NCBI RefSeq assembly: GCF_002797895.1
Contig: NZ_PGES01000001.1
Location: forward strand, 2,976,001-3,040,000
Length of the DNA stretch: 64,000 nucleotides
Source: Janthinobacterium sp. 67
GTDB taxonomy: Bacteria; Pseudomonadota; Gammaproteobacteria; Burkholderiales; Burkholderiaceae_D
Direction of reading: 5' to 3'
The position numbers and the translations under genes are program-made. Shown in pieces: positions 27,201-33,987 of this stretch; the first letter of the stretch is position 1, and each line of letters begins with the position of its first letter. Under the pieces are notes generated by a model. The model searched no databases. It was not told the DNA's origin and saw nothing but the letters and a program-made list of their open reading frames with translations.

Positions 27201-27260
27201 TCCGGGAGGACTGAACAACAGCAGCAGCCAGCACAGCGCAGCCAGGACGGGCAGGCGCAC
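24186..27260 (-). CDS. Two-component sensor kinase with periplasmic beta-propeller (HisKA_3)
   Basis: The 1024-residue protein has a GTG start six bases after the DUF1275 gene. A signal peptide (LPVLAALCWLLLLFSPPGLA) is followed by a long periplasmic region of two-component propeller repeats (motifs such as DGFLWLGTHSGLVRFDG, GRLWLSYPDGSVAV). A Y_Y_Y domain (FRYRLEGYDRDWQNADERR) comes next, then one transmembrane helix (TWWFRSLCAAALLAAAYGAY). The kinase core follows, with His806 in ARELHDTLLQGTQAM and a HATPase containing VRDDGQGLP and GMPGMRERAAKLG. This is the classic NarX-family core with a carbohydrate- or polymer-sensing-type propeller. The C-terminus ends in an unusual RRWWRRWRR stretch that overlaps the regulator gene on the other strand. 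The ligand is unknown. Confidence 0.9.
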   Translation of the reverse strand: MRLPVLAALCWLLLLFSPPGLAIDAARGIHQLQHTSWTSRDGAPDDISVIAQGGDGFLWLGTHSGLVRFDGLRFEPLRARQGAFPDTVTLALKRAADGGMWVGWQVGGISHVKDGVVRNYGEAQGVRPGSVWGFAIDATGAVWAAGVAGVSRFDGRRWQAMGPAQGYTAQKASAVFADRDGRLGVFSERGLFIWQPGQARFAPPVGRLDLRAPPQQGPDGRLYLLELRGIRIIDSLERYDRLDHRWIYRDTSGTSGSMLVDRQGTLWFDSQFGLHRTRSAGALGPQQLGISGDTESFLPRDGLSNVLIGSLCDDNEGNVWVATYAGLDRFRQAAPVILSARAGPEAPEAFRAQQLSPGTGGRMWLSKEGDTPLMLAAHDGKVLRAPALGPITAIMAAPRGIRVGARAGLLRLDGDDGRVLETIAYPPEAAALKRVRMAVNAPDGSLWAIFSGAGVFQYADGAWRREPALPEGGRKVPLALLADAAGRLWLSYPDGSVAVLDGGRLASYGPAQGMDLGKVPALLETGGQLLAGGQQGLALWRDGRFVSLRAASAGVFDGVVGMLRARDGSLWLNTGNGAVRAAAAEVAQALRDPSHSMQAQLYDGADGLNGKMSLLHNGSIAEADDGKIWFSRQSATFWIDPRQPAPPLPAPQTEIGALMVDGQRVAVADYARLPGGTRGVQFAYNASSLGAPARLRFRYRLEGYDRDWQNADERRQAQYTGLGPGAYRFQVMAINGDGVASAVAQLPFRVLPAFYQTWWFRSLCAAALLAAAYGAYRWRLREHAARLQTRMEAQQAERERIARELHDTLLQGTQAMILHFHNASMAIAEDDPARAAMLRALDDADRMLGEGRDHVHDLRAGDDAGARWSAILQREGERLAAQHGIVFRYAEDGEARMLHARAAHEIYRIASEALRNAFRHARAQVVEVTVRYACGGIELLVRDDGQGLPPVVAANGQIPGHWGMPGMRERAAKLGARLSVGGRDGGGTQWRLRVPARRAWPLAQGPLRRWWRRWRRSGVEDAAP

Positions 27261-27266
27261 GGCCGG

Positions 27267-27965
27267 TCAGGCGGCAGGCACGGCCGCGCGGCCGCTGCGG
27301 TGCTGCACGATGATCAGGCCGGCGAGCAGCAGCAAGGGCACGGCCAGCGCCACGAAGCCGACAGCCAGGTAGGCAAAGGCGGCGGCGATGGCGCCCAGGG
27401 CGAACGCTGCCAGCGGCCAGAAGAACTTGCCACAGCGCGCATGGGTGGCGGCATCGGCCGCGCCGCGCAACACGTCGACGGTGTCGATGACGATCTGCGT
27501 CACGTTTCCCGTCATCATGGAGGTGGGTGCCAGGTGCGCCAGCAGCAACCGGCTGGTGGCGCTGTGCACGCCCATGGCGGCCGTGCCCAGCAAACCGGCC
27601 ACCATGGCCATGGAACTGACGTCCTTGCCGATCGGTTCGGCCAGGATGCCAAACACCATGAAGCCGGCCAGCAAGGCCCACTGCAGCAGCATGGCCAGGG
27701 TCAGCGACGGGCCGGCGCGGCGCTCGACGGCCAGCACCATCAGGCGCGTGACGGCCACGCCGGCGATAAAGGCGGGAAAAGCGAGAAACTTCAACAGGAT
27801 GGACACGCGCGATGCGTCCGCCAGGGCGGCGCCGATCAGCACGAAGTTGCCCGTGACATGGGCCGTAAACAGGCCAAAGAGGGCAATAAAACCCAGGGTA
27901 TCGACATACCCGGCTAAAAATCCCAGGCTGGTGCCGAACAAGCGGCTGTGTGGTGGCTGATCCAT
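27267..27965 (-). CDS. DUF1275/YoaK-family membrane protein
   Basis: The start at 27965 has GGGAG upstream and gives 232 residues; a longer frame upstream is not supported. Six or more hydrophobic segments and the family signature GFLAGYVDTLGFIALFGLFT, followed by AHVTGNFVLIG, identify the DUF1275 family. MMTGNVTQIVIDT is the second conserved segment. Members are inner-membrane proteins of unknown transport or signalling function. It lies immediately upstream of the propeller kinase gene (6-bp gap), so the two are probably co-transcribed. Confidence 0.88.
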   Translation of the reverse strand: MDQPPHSRLFGTSLGFLAGYVDTLGFIALFGLFTAHVTGNFVLIGAALADASRVSILLKFLAFPAFIAGVAVTRLMVLAVERRAGPSLTLAMLLQWALLAGFMVFGILAEPIGKDVSSMAMVAGLLGTAAMGVHSATSRLLLAHLAPTSMMTGNVTQIVIDTVDVLRGAADAATHARCGKFFWPLAAFALGAIAAAFAYLAVGFVALAVPLLLLAGLIIVQHRSGRAAVPAA

Positions 27966-28210
27966 CGAATGACTCCCGATACCGTGCAATGCACTAAAAA
28001 AAACAAAAAACGCGCCAGGGAAGCGCCCCGGCGCCACTGCCTGCATGGTAAGCCATGCGGCCGGCGGCCGCCCCCGCCATTCGGCCAGTGCGCCACGCTT
28101 CACCTGATCTTTTGGCCCGTGTTCAAGCCTGGAACGTCCGCTACACTGGCCGAAGTGACTTTCGCGCCGCGCACGCCGGCCTCCCCGCACCGCAACCATG
28201 GAGCTGCACC

Positions 28211-30085
28211 ATGCCAGAACATACCCTCCCCGCCGCCGCCCCCTTGATACTGCTCAACGGCTGTTTCCATACCGTCGATAAAAGCTGCCCGCAAGCGAGC
28301 GCGGTGGCCATCGCCGACGGCAAATTCCTCGCCGTGGGCGATGCCGATGACGTCATGCGCCATCGCACGCCCCACAGCCGCGTGGTCGACCTCGGTGGCC
28401 GCACGGTGATTCCCGGCCTGAACGACTCGCACCTGCACCTGATCCGCGGCGGCTTGAACTACAACCTGGAATTGCGCTGGGAAGGCGTGCCCTCGCTGGC
28501 CGACGCCCTGCGCATGCTGAAGGAACAGGCGCTGCGCACGCCGAACCCGCAGTGGGTGCGCGTCGTGGGCGGCTGGAACGAATTCCAGTTCGCGGAAAAA
28601 CGCATGCCGACCCTTGATGAAATCAATGCGGCCGCGCCCGACACCCCCGTCTTCATCCTGCACCTGTACGACCGCGCCCTGCTCAACCGCGCCGCCCTGC
28701 GCGTGGTCGGCTACGACAAGAATACGCCGAACCCGCCCGGCGGCGAAATCGTGCGCGACGCGGCCGGCAATCCGACCGGCATGCTGATCGCCCGCCCAAA
28801 CGCCATGATTTTATATGCGACCCTGGCCAAGGGTCCAACCCTGCCGCGCGAATTGCAAGTCAATTCCACGCGCCAGTTCATGCGCGAACTGAACCGGCTT
28901 GGCCTGACCAGCGCCATTGACGCGGGCGGCGGCTTCCAGAATTATCCGGAAGACTACGCGGTGGTCGAGGAACTGGCGCAAAAAGAGCAGCTGACGATAC
29001 GCATCGCCTACAACCTGTTCACGCAAAACAAGGGCCGCGAACTGGAAGATTTCGAGAAATGGACGGAGATGGTCACGCCTGGCCAGGGCGACGATTACTA
29101 CCGCCACAACGGCGCCGGCGAAATGCTGGTCTTTTCGGCCGCCGACTTCGAGGATTTCCTCGAGCCGCGCCCTGACCTGGCGCCCGGCATGGACGACGAA
29201 CTGGAAAAGGTCGTGCGCCACCTGGTCTCCAAACGCTGGCCGTTCCGCCTGCACGCCACCTATGACGAATCGATAGCCCGCATGCTGACGGTGTTTGAAA
29301 AGGTCAACCGCGATATCCCGTTCGACGGCCTGCACTGGATGTTCGACCACTGCGAAACCATCACGCCGAAAAACATCGACCGGGTCAAGGCGCTGGGCGG
29401 CGGCATCGCCATCCAGCACCGCATGGCCTTCCAGGGCGAATACTTTGTCGACCGCTACGGCGCGGAAGCGGCCAAGGCCACGCCGCCCATCGCGCGCATG
29501 CTGCAAACGGGCGTGCCCGTCGGCGGCGGCACGGACGCGACCCGGGTCGCCAGCTACAACCCGTGGACGGCGCTGTACTGGCTCGTATCGGGCCGCACCG
29601 TGGGCGGCTTGCGCCTGTACGACGCGGGCAGCCGTTTGTCGCGCGATACGGCGCTGGAACTGTGGACGGCGGGCAGCGCCTGGTTCTCCAGCGAGCAGGG
29701 CAAGAAGGGCCGCATCCAGGAAGGCATGCTGGCCGACCTGGCCGTGCTGAGCGCGGACTTTTTCAGCATCGATGAAGAGGCGATCAAGTCCATCGAATCC
29801 GTGCTCACCATCGTCGGCGGCAAGATCGTCTACGGCCAGGCGGAATTTACGCCACTGGCGCCACCTCCGATTCCCGTGCTGCCCGATTGGTCGCCCGTGA
29901 AAAACGTGGCCGGCCACTACCGCGCCGCGCCACCGCAAAAAACCGGCGTCATGCAGCAGCACCAGTGCCAGGGCGCCTGCGGCGTGCACGCTCACGCCCA
30001 CGACGTGGCGCGCAAGAGTTCCGTGCCCGTCTCCAGCCACTCCGGCTTCTGGGGCGCGCTGGGATGCAGCTGCTTTGCGTTCTGA
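28211..30085 (+). CDS. YtcJ-like amidohydrolase with Cys/His-rich C-terminal tail
   Basis: The 624-residue metal-dependent hydrolase of the amidohydrolase superfamily (YtcJ/exoenzyme-regulatory AepA group) starts at 28211 behind GGAG. The composite beta domain is followed by the metal motif His74-x-His76 in GLNDSHLHLIRGG. A His in LHATYDESI, HCETI near 385, and GGGTDATRVASYNPW provide further barrel ligands. No signal peptide is seen. The last 45 residues hold four Cys and five His (QCQGACGVHAHAH and GCSCFAF), which is unusual and could bind metal. It is followed 7 bp later by a porin gene, suggesting uptake and hydrolysis of one class of substrate. The substrate is unknown. Confidence 0.85.
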   Translation: MPEHTLPAAAPLILLNGCFHTVDKSCPQASAVAIADGKFLAVGDADDVMRHRTPHSRVVDLGGRTVIPGLNDSHLHLIRGGLNYNLELRWEGVPSLADALRMLKEQALRTPNPQWVRVVGGWNEFQFAEKRMPTLDEINAAAPDTPVFILHLYDRALLNRAALRVVGYDKNTPNPPGGEIVRDAAGNPTGMLIARPNAMILYATLAKGPTLPRELQVNSTRQFMRELNRLGLTSAIDAGGGFQNYPEDYAVVEELAQKEQLTIRIAYNLFTQNKGRELEDFEKWTEMVTPGQGDDYYRHNGAGEMLVFSAADFEDFLEPRPDLAPGMDDELEKVVRHLVSKRWPFRLHATYDESIARMLTVFEKVNRDIPFDGLHWMFDHCETITPKNIDRVKALGGGIAIQHRMAFQGEYFVDRYGAEAAKATPPIARMLQTGVPVGGGTDATRVASYNPWTALYWLVSGRTVGGLRLYDAGSRLSRDTALELWTAGSAWFSSEQGKKGRIQEGMLADLAVLSADFFSIDEEAIKSIESVLTIVGGKIVYGQAEFTPLAPPPIPVLPDWSPVKNVAGHYRAAPPQKTGVMQQHQCQGACGVHAHAHDVARKSSVPVSSHSGFWGALGCSCFAF

Positions 30086-30092
30086 GGTGCGT

Positions 30093-31184
30093 ATGACGCG
30101 CGTGTTTTCATGCGCTGCCGGTGCCCTGGCACTGGCGGCGGCACTGCCCGCCGCGGCACAGGAAAATGTGCAGTTGTACGGCCGCCTGAACGTGGCGCTC
30201 GAAGCGCTGCATGCGTCCGGCGGCGGCGACGGCGTGCAGCGCGTCTCCAACAACCGTTCGGTACTCGGTGTTCGCGGCAGCGAAGACCTGGGCGGCGGCT
30301 GGCAGGCGCTGTTCCAGGTCGAGGGCACCTTGTCGCCCGACACGGGCGCCGGGTCCATCGCCGCGCGCGACACGCGCGTCGGCATCGCCGGGCCGTGGGG
30401 CACGCTGTTTGCCGGCAACTGGACCCTGCCCTACAACAGCGCCACCTCCGCGCTCGACCCGTTCTACCCCACCACGGCCGGCTACATGAGCCTGATGGGC
30501 AACGGTGCGGGCGCCACCGAAAACAATACCAGCAACGCGTACTCGTTCGACCGGCGCCAGCAGAACAGCGTGCATTACTGGACGCCGCAGTGGCAGGGCT
30601 GGTCGCTGCGCGTGGCGCGCGGCATGGCGGAAGAACGGCCGGCCAGCGGCGCGCATCCGTCACTGACGTCGGCCGCCCTGCTCTACGACGGCGGCGCCCT
30701 GTACGCCACCGTGGCGCATGAAGAGCACCGCGACTACCAGGGACGCGCACTGTCCGACCGTGGCAGCAAGCTGGCCATCGCGTGGCGCGTTGACAGCGCC
30801 ACGCAGCTGGCGGTGGCAGTGGAAAGCCTGCGCTATGCCACGGCGACGGGAGAGCTGCGCCGGCGCACGGCGTATATCTCGGCCACGCGCCAGTTCGGCC
30901 GCCATGGCCTGCGTGTCGGCCTGGCCCACGCGCAAAGCGCCAGCGGCAGCGCGCTGGAAACCATCGGCACCGTGCGCGCGGGAGACGGCACGGGCGCCAC
31001 CCACGCCACCATCGGCTACGACTACCAGCTGTCGAAACGCAGCAGCCTGTATGCCTACTACACGCGGCTGGCCAATGGCCGCAACGGCATCGCCGGCTTT
31101 GCCATCAACGGCCTGGGACGCGATGGGGAAACGCAGGGCGCCACCCTGTCGGGCCTGGTGCTGGGGATCAGGCACAACTTCTGA
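30093..31184 (+). CDS. Gram-negative general porin (Omp32-like)
   Basis: The 363-residue protein has a signal peptide (MTRVFSCAAGALALAAALPA, cleavage after AAA) and a mature start QENVQLYGRLNVALEAL, typical of betaproteobacterial trimeric porins. VLGVRGSEDLGGGWQALFQV and the ending LVLGIRHNF with terminal Phe confirm a 16-strand barrel type. The start at 30093 follows GAGGTG. It lies 7 bp after the amidohydrolase gene, so the pair forms an operon. It probably provides outer-membrane permeability to the hydrolase substrate. Confidence 0.92.
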   Translation: MTRVFSCAAGALALAAALPAAAQENVQLYGRLNVALEALHASGGGDGVQRVSNNRSVLGVRGSEDLGGGWQALFQVEGTLSPDTGAGSIAARDTRVGIAGPWGTLFAGNWTLPYNSATSALDPFYPTTAGYMSLMGNGAGATENNTSNAYSFDRRQQNSVHYWTPQWQGWSLRVARGMAEERPASGAHPSLTSAALLYDGGALYATVAHEEHRDYQGRALSDRGSKLAIAWRVDSATQLAVAVESLRYATATGELRRRTAYISATRQFGRHGLRVGLAHAQSASGSALETIGTVRAGDGTGATHATIGYDYQLSKRSSLYAYYTRLANGRNGIAGFAINGLGRDGETQGATLSGLVLGIRHNF

Positions 31185-31267
31185 GGCACGGTTTTCGTGG
31201 ACAGCCCTGCGCGCGGCGCGTACAGTCTGCGTTCCACAACCAGGGCAGGCATCTGCGAACAGACACC

Positions 31268-32095
31268 ATGAAGCAAGCATCAGCACCGGCGCTTGGCGAC
31301 TGGGTCAAGTGCGCCGAACCGGTACACGGAATCGAACGCATCGAGGCGTGGTTCCAGGGCAAGGCCTATGCCATGCACCGCCACGACACCTACGCCATCG
31401 GCCGCACGCTGGCCGGCGTGCAGCGTTTCAGCTATCGCAGGGGTCAGCGCGACAGCCTGCCCGGCAATACCATGATCCTGCATCCCGACGAGGCCCACGA
31501 TGGCCAGGCCGGTACCGAGGCCGGCTTCCGTTACCGCATGCTGTATATCGAACCGGCGCTGTTCCAGGACGTGCTGGGCGGACGCGCCTTGCCCTTCATC
31601 GAAGGCGGCGTGTCGACCGATCCCCGCCTGGCGGCGGCCACCTGCGCCCTGCTGCCGCACGACGGCCATCCGCTCGAAGCGCTGGAACAAAGCGAGGCGC
31701 TGGCCGAACTGGCGCATGCGCTGGCGGCGGCGGCCGGCACGCCGGCGCAGCGTCCAAAAGGCGACTACCTGGCGGCGCGGCGCGCGCGCGACTACCTGCA
31801 GGCGCACTGCACGCGCGCCGTCACCCTGGAGGAACTCGAAGCGGCGACGGGACGCGACCGCTGGAGCCTGTCGCATGACTTTCGCGTTTTCCATGGCACC
31901 AGCCCATACCGCTATCTGACGATGCGGCGCCTGGAAATGGTGCGGCGCCTGCCCTTGGGTGGCGCCACGCTCGCCTCGGCCGCCATGGCGGCAGGCTTTG
32001 CCGACCAGAGCCACATGACGCGGCATTTCCTGAAAACCCATGGACTCACGCCCGGCCGCTGGCTGCGTTACGCTGGCGGCGCCAGCACACGCTGA
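31268..32095 (+). CDS. AraC-family transcriptional regulator
   Basis: The 275-residue protein has an N-terminal cupin-like sensing domain (AMHRHDTYAIGRTLAGVQRF, NTMILHPDEAHDG) and two C-terminal helix-turn-helix units (VTLEELEAATGRDRWSLSHD and LASAAMAAGFADQSHMTRHF, then KTHGLTPGRW). It is a transcription activator or repressor in the AraC family. It is 83 bp after the porin gene, on the same strand, and could regulate the amidohydrolase-porin pair or the cupin gene that follows. The effector is not known. Confidence 0.9.
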   Translation: MKQASAPALGDWVKCAEPVHGIERIEAWFQGKAYAMHRHDTYAIGRTLAGVQRFSYRRGQRDSLPGNTMILHPDEAHDGQAGTEAGFRYRMLYIEPALFQDVLGGRALPFIEGGVSTDPRLAAATCALLPHDGHPLEALEQSEALAELAHALAAAAGTPAQRPKGDYLAARRARDYLQAHCTRAVTLEELEAATGRDRWSLSHDFRVFHGTSPYRYLTMRRLEMVRRLPLGGATLASAAMAAGFADQSHMTRHFLKTHGLTPGRWLRYAGGASTR

Positions 32096-32172
32096 AAACA
32101 CCCACGATCGTTCAATACGGCTGGCAAGCGCCTGCGTATTCTGGCTGCATCGCCACTTGAACGGAGTACAGC

Positions 32173-32583
32173 ATGCCAGACACCACCACCACGCGCGGCC
32201 AGGGCCAGTCCATCGACCTGGCAGGCAAGATCGACCTGATCGACGGGCATTGGCAGCCGCGCGTCATCGCCGAAATGAATGACTACCAGTTCAAGGTCGT
32301 CAAGGTATTCGGTCAATTCCAGTGGCACCGGCATGCCGATACGGATGAAACCTTCATCGTGCTGGACGGCGAATTGCGCATCGCCCTGCGCGGCCCTGGC
32401 TATGCGCAAGGACACGCCATCGTGCTGACTGCCGGCCAGATGGCGGTGGTGCCCAAGGGCGTGGAACACAAGCCGTGCGCCCTTGCCGAAACGAGGCTGC
32501 TGCTGATCGAGCCGCGCGGCGTGGTCAACACGGGCGACGGCGGCGCGGGCGAGCGCACGGTGGAGAACGATCAGTGGATATGA
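32173..32583 (+). CDS. Small cupin-domain protein
   Basis: The 136-residue single-domain cupin has both motifs: motif 1 FQWHRHADTDETFIVLDGEL, with His, His and Glu metal ligands, and motif 2 VVPKGVEHKPCA with the last His. It belongs to the group often annotated as mannose-6-phosphate isomerase-like or cupin-domain proteins. A catalytic role cannot be assigned. It follows the AraC gene by 77 bp, and a bidirectional terminator closes the group. Confidence 0.85.
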   Translation: MPDTTTTRGQGQSIDLAGKIDLIDGHWQPRVIAEMNDYQFKVVKVFGQFQWHRHADTDETFIVLDGELRIALRGPGYAQGHAIVLTAGQMAVVPKGVEHKPCALAETRLLLIEPRGVVNTGDGGAGERTVENDQWI

Positions 32584-32606
32584 CGCCGGAAGGATGACAA
32601 AAACAA

Positions 32607-32640
32607 AAAACCCGCTGACTTTTGCAAGTGAGCGGGTTTT
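32607..32640. terminator. Bidirectional intrinsic terminator
   Basis: AAAACCCGCT (32607-32616) and AGCGGGTTTT (32631-32640) form a hairpin with A and T tracts on both sides. It can end the cupin mRNA on the plus strand and the tRNA transcript on the minus strand. Confidence 0.85.
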
Positions 32641-32651
32641 CTGATGAAACT

Positions 32652-32727
32652 TGGTGCCGTTGGCCGGAATCGAACTGGCGACCTTCACATTACGAATGTG
32701 CTGCTCTACCAACTGAGCTACAACGGC
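32652..32727 (-). tRNA. tRNA-Thr (anticodon CGU)
   Basis: The 76-nt gene reads on the minus strand as a perfect acceptor stem GCCGTTG/CAACGGC, D-arm GCTC...GAGC, anticodon loop TTCGTAA and encoded CCA end. CGU decodes ACG. The T-arm GCCAG/CCGGC with TTCGATT loop has an A52-C62 mismatch, which is unusual. The G27-A43 pair at the top of the anticodon stem also occurs in the equivalent E. coli tRNA as I recall it. It lies between a terminator and the fbp end. Confidence 0.95.
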
Positions 32728-32796
32728 GAAGACCCACATTCTACAAACAATGCACAAAATTTGCTAGTGTCAACGCGAACTTTTTTGCATTTTTTT

Positions 32797-32818
32797 AGCG
32801 GCCCGGCTGCGGGCCGCT
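32797..32818. other. GC-rich hairpin downstream of fbp
   Basis: AGCGGCCCG and CGGGCCGCT form a perfect 9-bp stem with a GCTG loop 27 bp past the fbp stop. The T run is on the wrong side for termination of either transcript, so it may instead protect the fbp mRNA 3' end or be Rho-linked. Confidence 0.5.
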
Positions 32819-32844
32819 GAAAATCGTGGGAAAGTGCCGTTTTT

Positions 32845-33846
32845 TTACTCAGCGTGGTAGGCCGTGACGCGGGCCACTTCGTCCTTCGAGCCGAGGAAGA
32901 CGGGCACGCGCTGGTGCAGCTTGTGCGGGACGATGTCCATGATGCGCTGCTGGCCGTCGGTGGCGGCGCCGCCAGCCTGTTCGACGATGAAGGCCATCGG
33001 GTTCGCTTCGTACATCAGGCGCAGCTTGCCCGGCATCGACGTGTCGCGCAGGTCGGCCGGGTACATGAAGATGCCGCCGCGGTTCAGGATGCGGTGCACG
33101 TCGGCCACCATCGAGGCGATCCAGCGCATGTTGAAGTTGGTGCCGCGCGGGCCCGTGTCACCGGCCAGCAGTTCGTCGACATAGCGCTTCACGGGCGGAT
33201 GCCAGTGGCGCGCGTTCGACATATTGATGGCGAATTCCTTCGTCGTCGGCGGAATCTGCATATTGCTTTGCGTGAGGACCCACGAACCCATCTCGCGGTC
33301 CAGGGTGAAGCAATTCACGCCATTGCCGAAGGTCAGCACCAGCATGGTTTGCGGGCCGTACACGGCGTAGCCGGCCGCCACTTGCTTGGCGCCTGCCTGC
33401 ATGAAATCCTTTTCCGTCGGCTCGCCCATGCCTTCCGGCGCTTTCAGCACGGAGAAGATGGTGCCGATGGAGACGTTGACGTCGATGTTCGACGAGCCAT
33501 CCAACGGGTCGAACAGCAGCATGTATTCGCCCTTCGGATAGCGGTTCGGGATCGGGTGGATCGACTCCATCTCTTCCGACGCCATGGCCGCCAGGTGGCC
33601 GCCCCATTCATTCGCTTCCAGCAGGATCTCGTTGGAGATGATGTCGAGCTTTTTCTGCACTTCGCCCTGCACGTTTTCCGTGTCGGCCGTGCCCAGCACT
33701 TCACCGAGCGCGCCCTTGCTGACGGCATGGCTGATGGTCTTGCAGGCGCGCGCGACGACTTCGATCAGCAGGCGCAGTTCGGCCGGAATGCTGTTGTTCG
33801 AGCGCTGCTCTTCAACCAGGTATTGCGTAAGACTGATGCGTTTCAT
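32845..33846 (-). CDS. fbp: Fructose-1,6-bisphosphatase, class I
   Basis: The 333-residue enzyme hydrolyses fructose 1,6-bisphosphate to fructose 6-phosphate, the committed step of gluconeogenesis, in the cytosol. The class I metal-binding motif is present as [20 protein letters not shown], and the substrate region as [12 protein letters not shown] with a downstream [12 protein letters not shown]. Length matches the family. It is a single-gene unit between the tRNA and a repeat-bearing spacer, downstream of pepN on the same strand but 140 bp from it. Confidence 0.96.
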   Translation of the reverse strand: MKRISLTQYLVEEQRSNNSIPAELRLLIEVVARACKTISHAVSKGALGEVLGTADTENVQGEVQKKLDIISNEILLEANEWGGHLAAMASEEMESIHPIPNRYPKGEYMLLFDPLDGSSNIDVNVSIGTIFSVLKAPEGMGEPTEKDFMQAGAKQVAAGYAVYGPQTMLVLTFGNGVNCFTLDREMGSWVLTQSNMQIPPTTKEFAINMSNARHWHPPVKRYVDELLAGDTGPRGTNFNMRWIASMVADVHRILNRGGIFMYPADLRDTSMPGKLRLMYEANPMAFIVEQAGGAATDGQQRIMDIVPHKLHQRVPVFLGSKDEVARVTAYHAE

Positions 33847-33888
33847 GAATTCCCTTAGTTAGTTTTAAATATGTCTCGTTCGGTGCCT

Positions 33889-33981
33889 GTCGGCTTACGC
33901 GCCGCTGGCGCTAAGCCGACCTACAAATAATGAATCCCGTTGCATACGTAGGTCGGATTAGCCCGCAGGGCGTCATCCGAC
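33889..33981. repeat. GTAGGTCGG-type repeats, copies 2 and 3 in inverted orientation
   Basis: Copy 2 (33889-33924) reads GTCGGCTTA...TAAGCCGACCTAC. Copy 3 (33948-33981) reads GTAGGTCGGATTA...CATCCGAC. Each is an internal inverted repeat, and they face each other about 24 bp apart in the spacer between pepN and fbp. Confidence 0.75.
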
Positions 33982-33987
33982 GTGCAA

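Noticed and set aside
24249..27917. A 1222-codon open frame on the plus strand opposite the propeller kinase and DUF1275 genes
   Set aside because: It is low-complexity Arg/Ala/His-rich protein typical of the antisense of high-G+C genes. The opposite strand has recognisable domains, a signal peptide and catalytic motifs.
32797..32818. GC-rich hairpin as an fbp terminator
   Set aside because: On the minus strand it is followed by A residues, not T; kept only as a hairpin.
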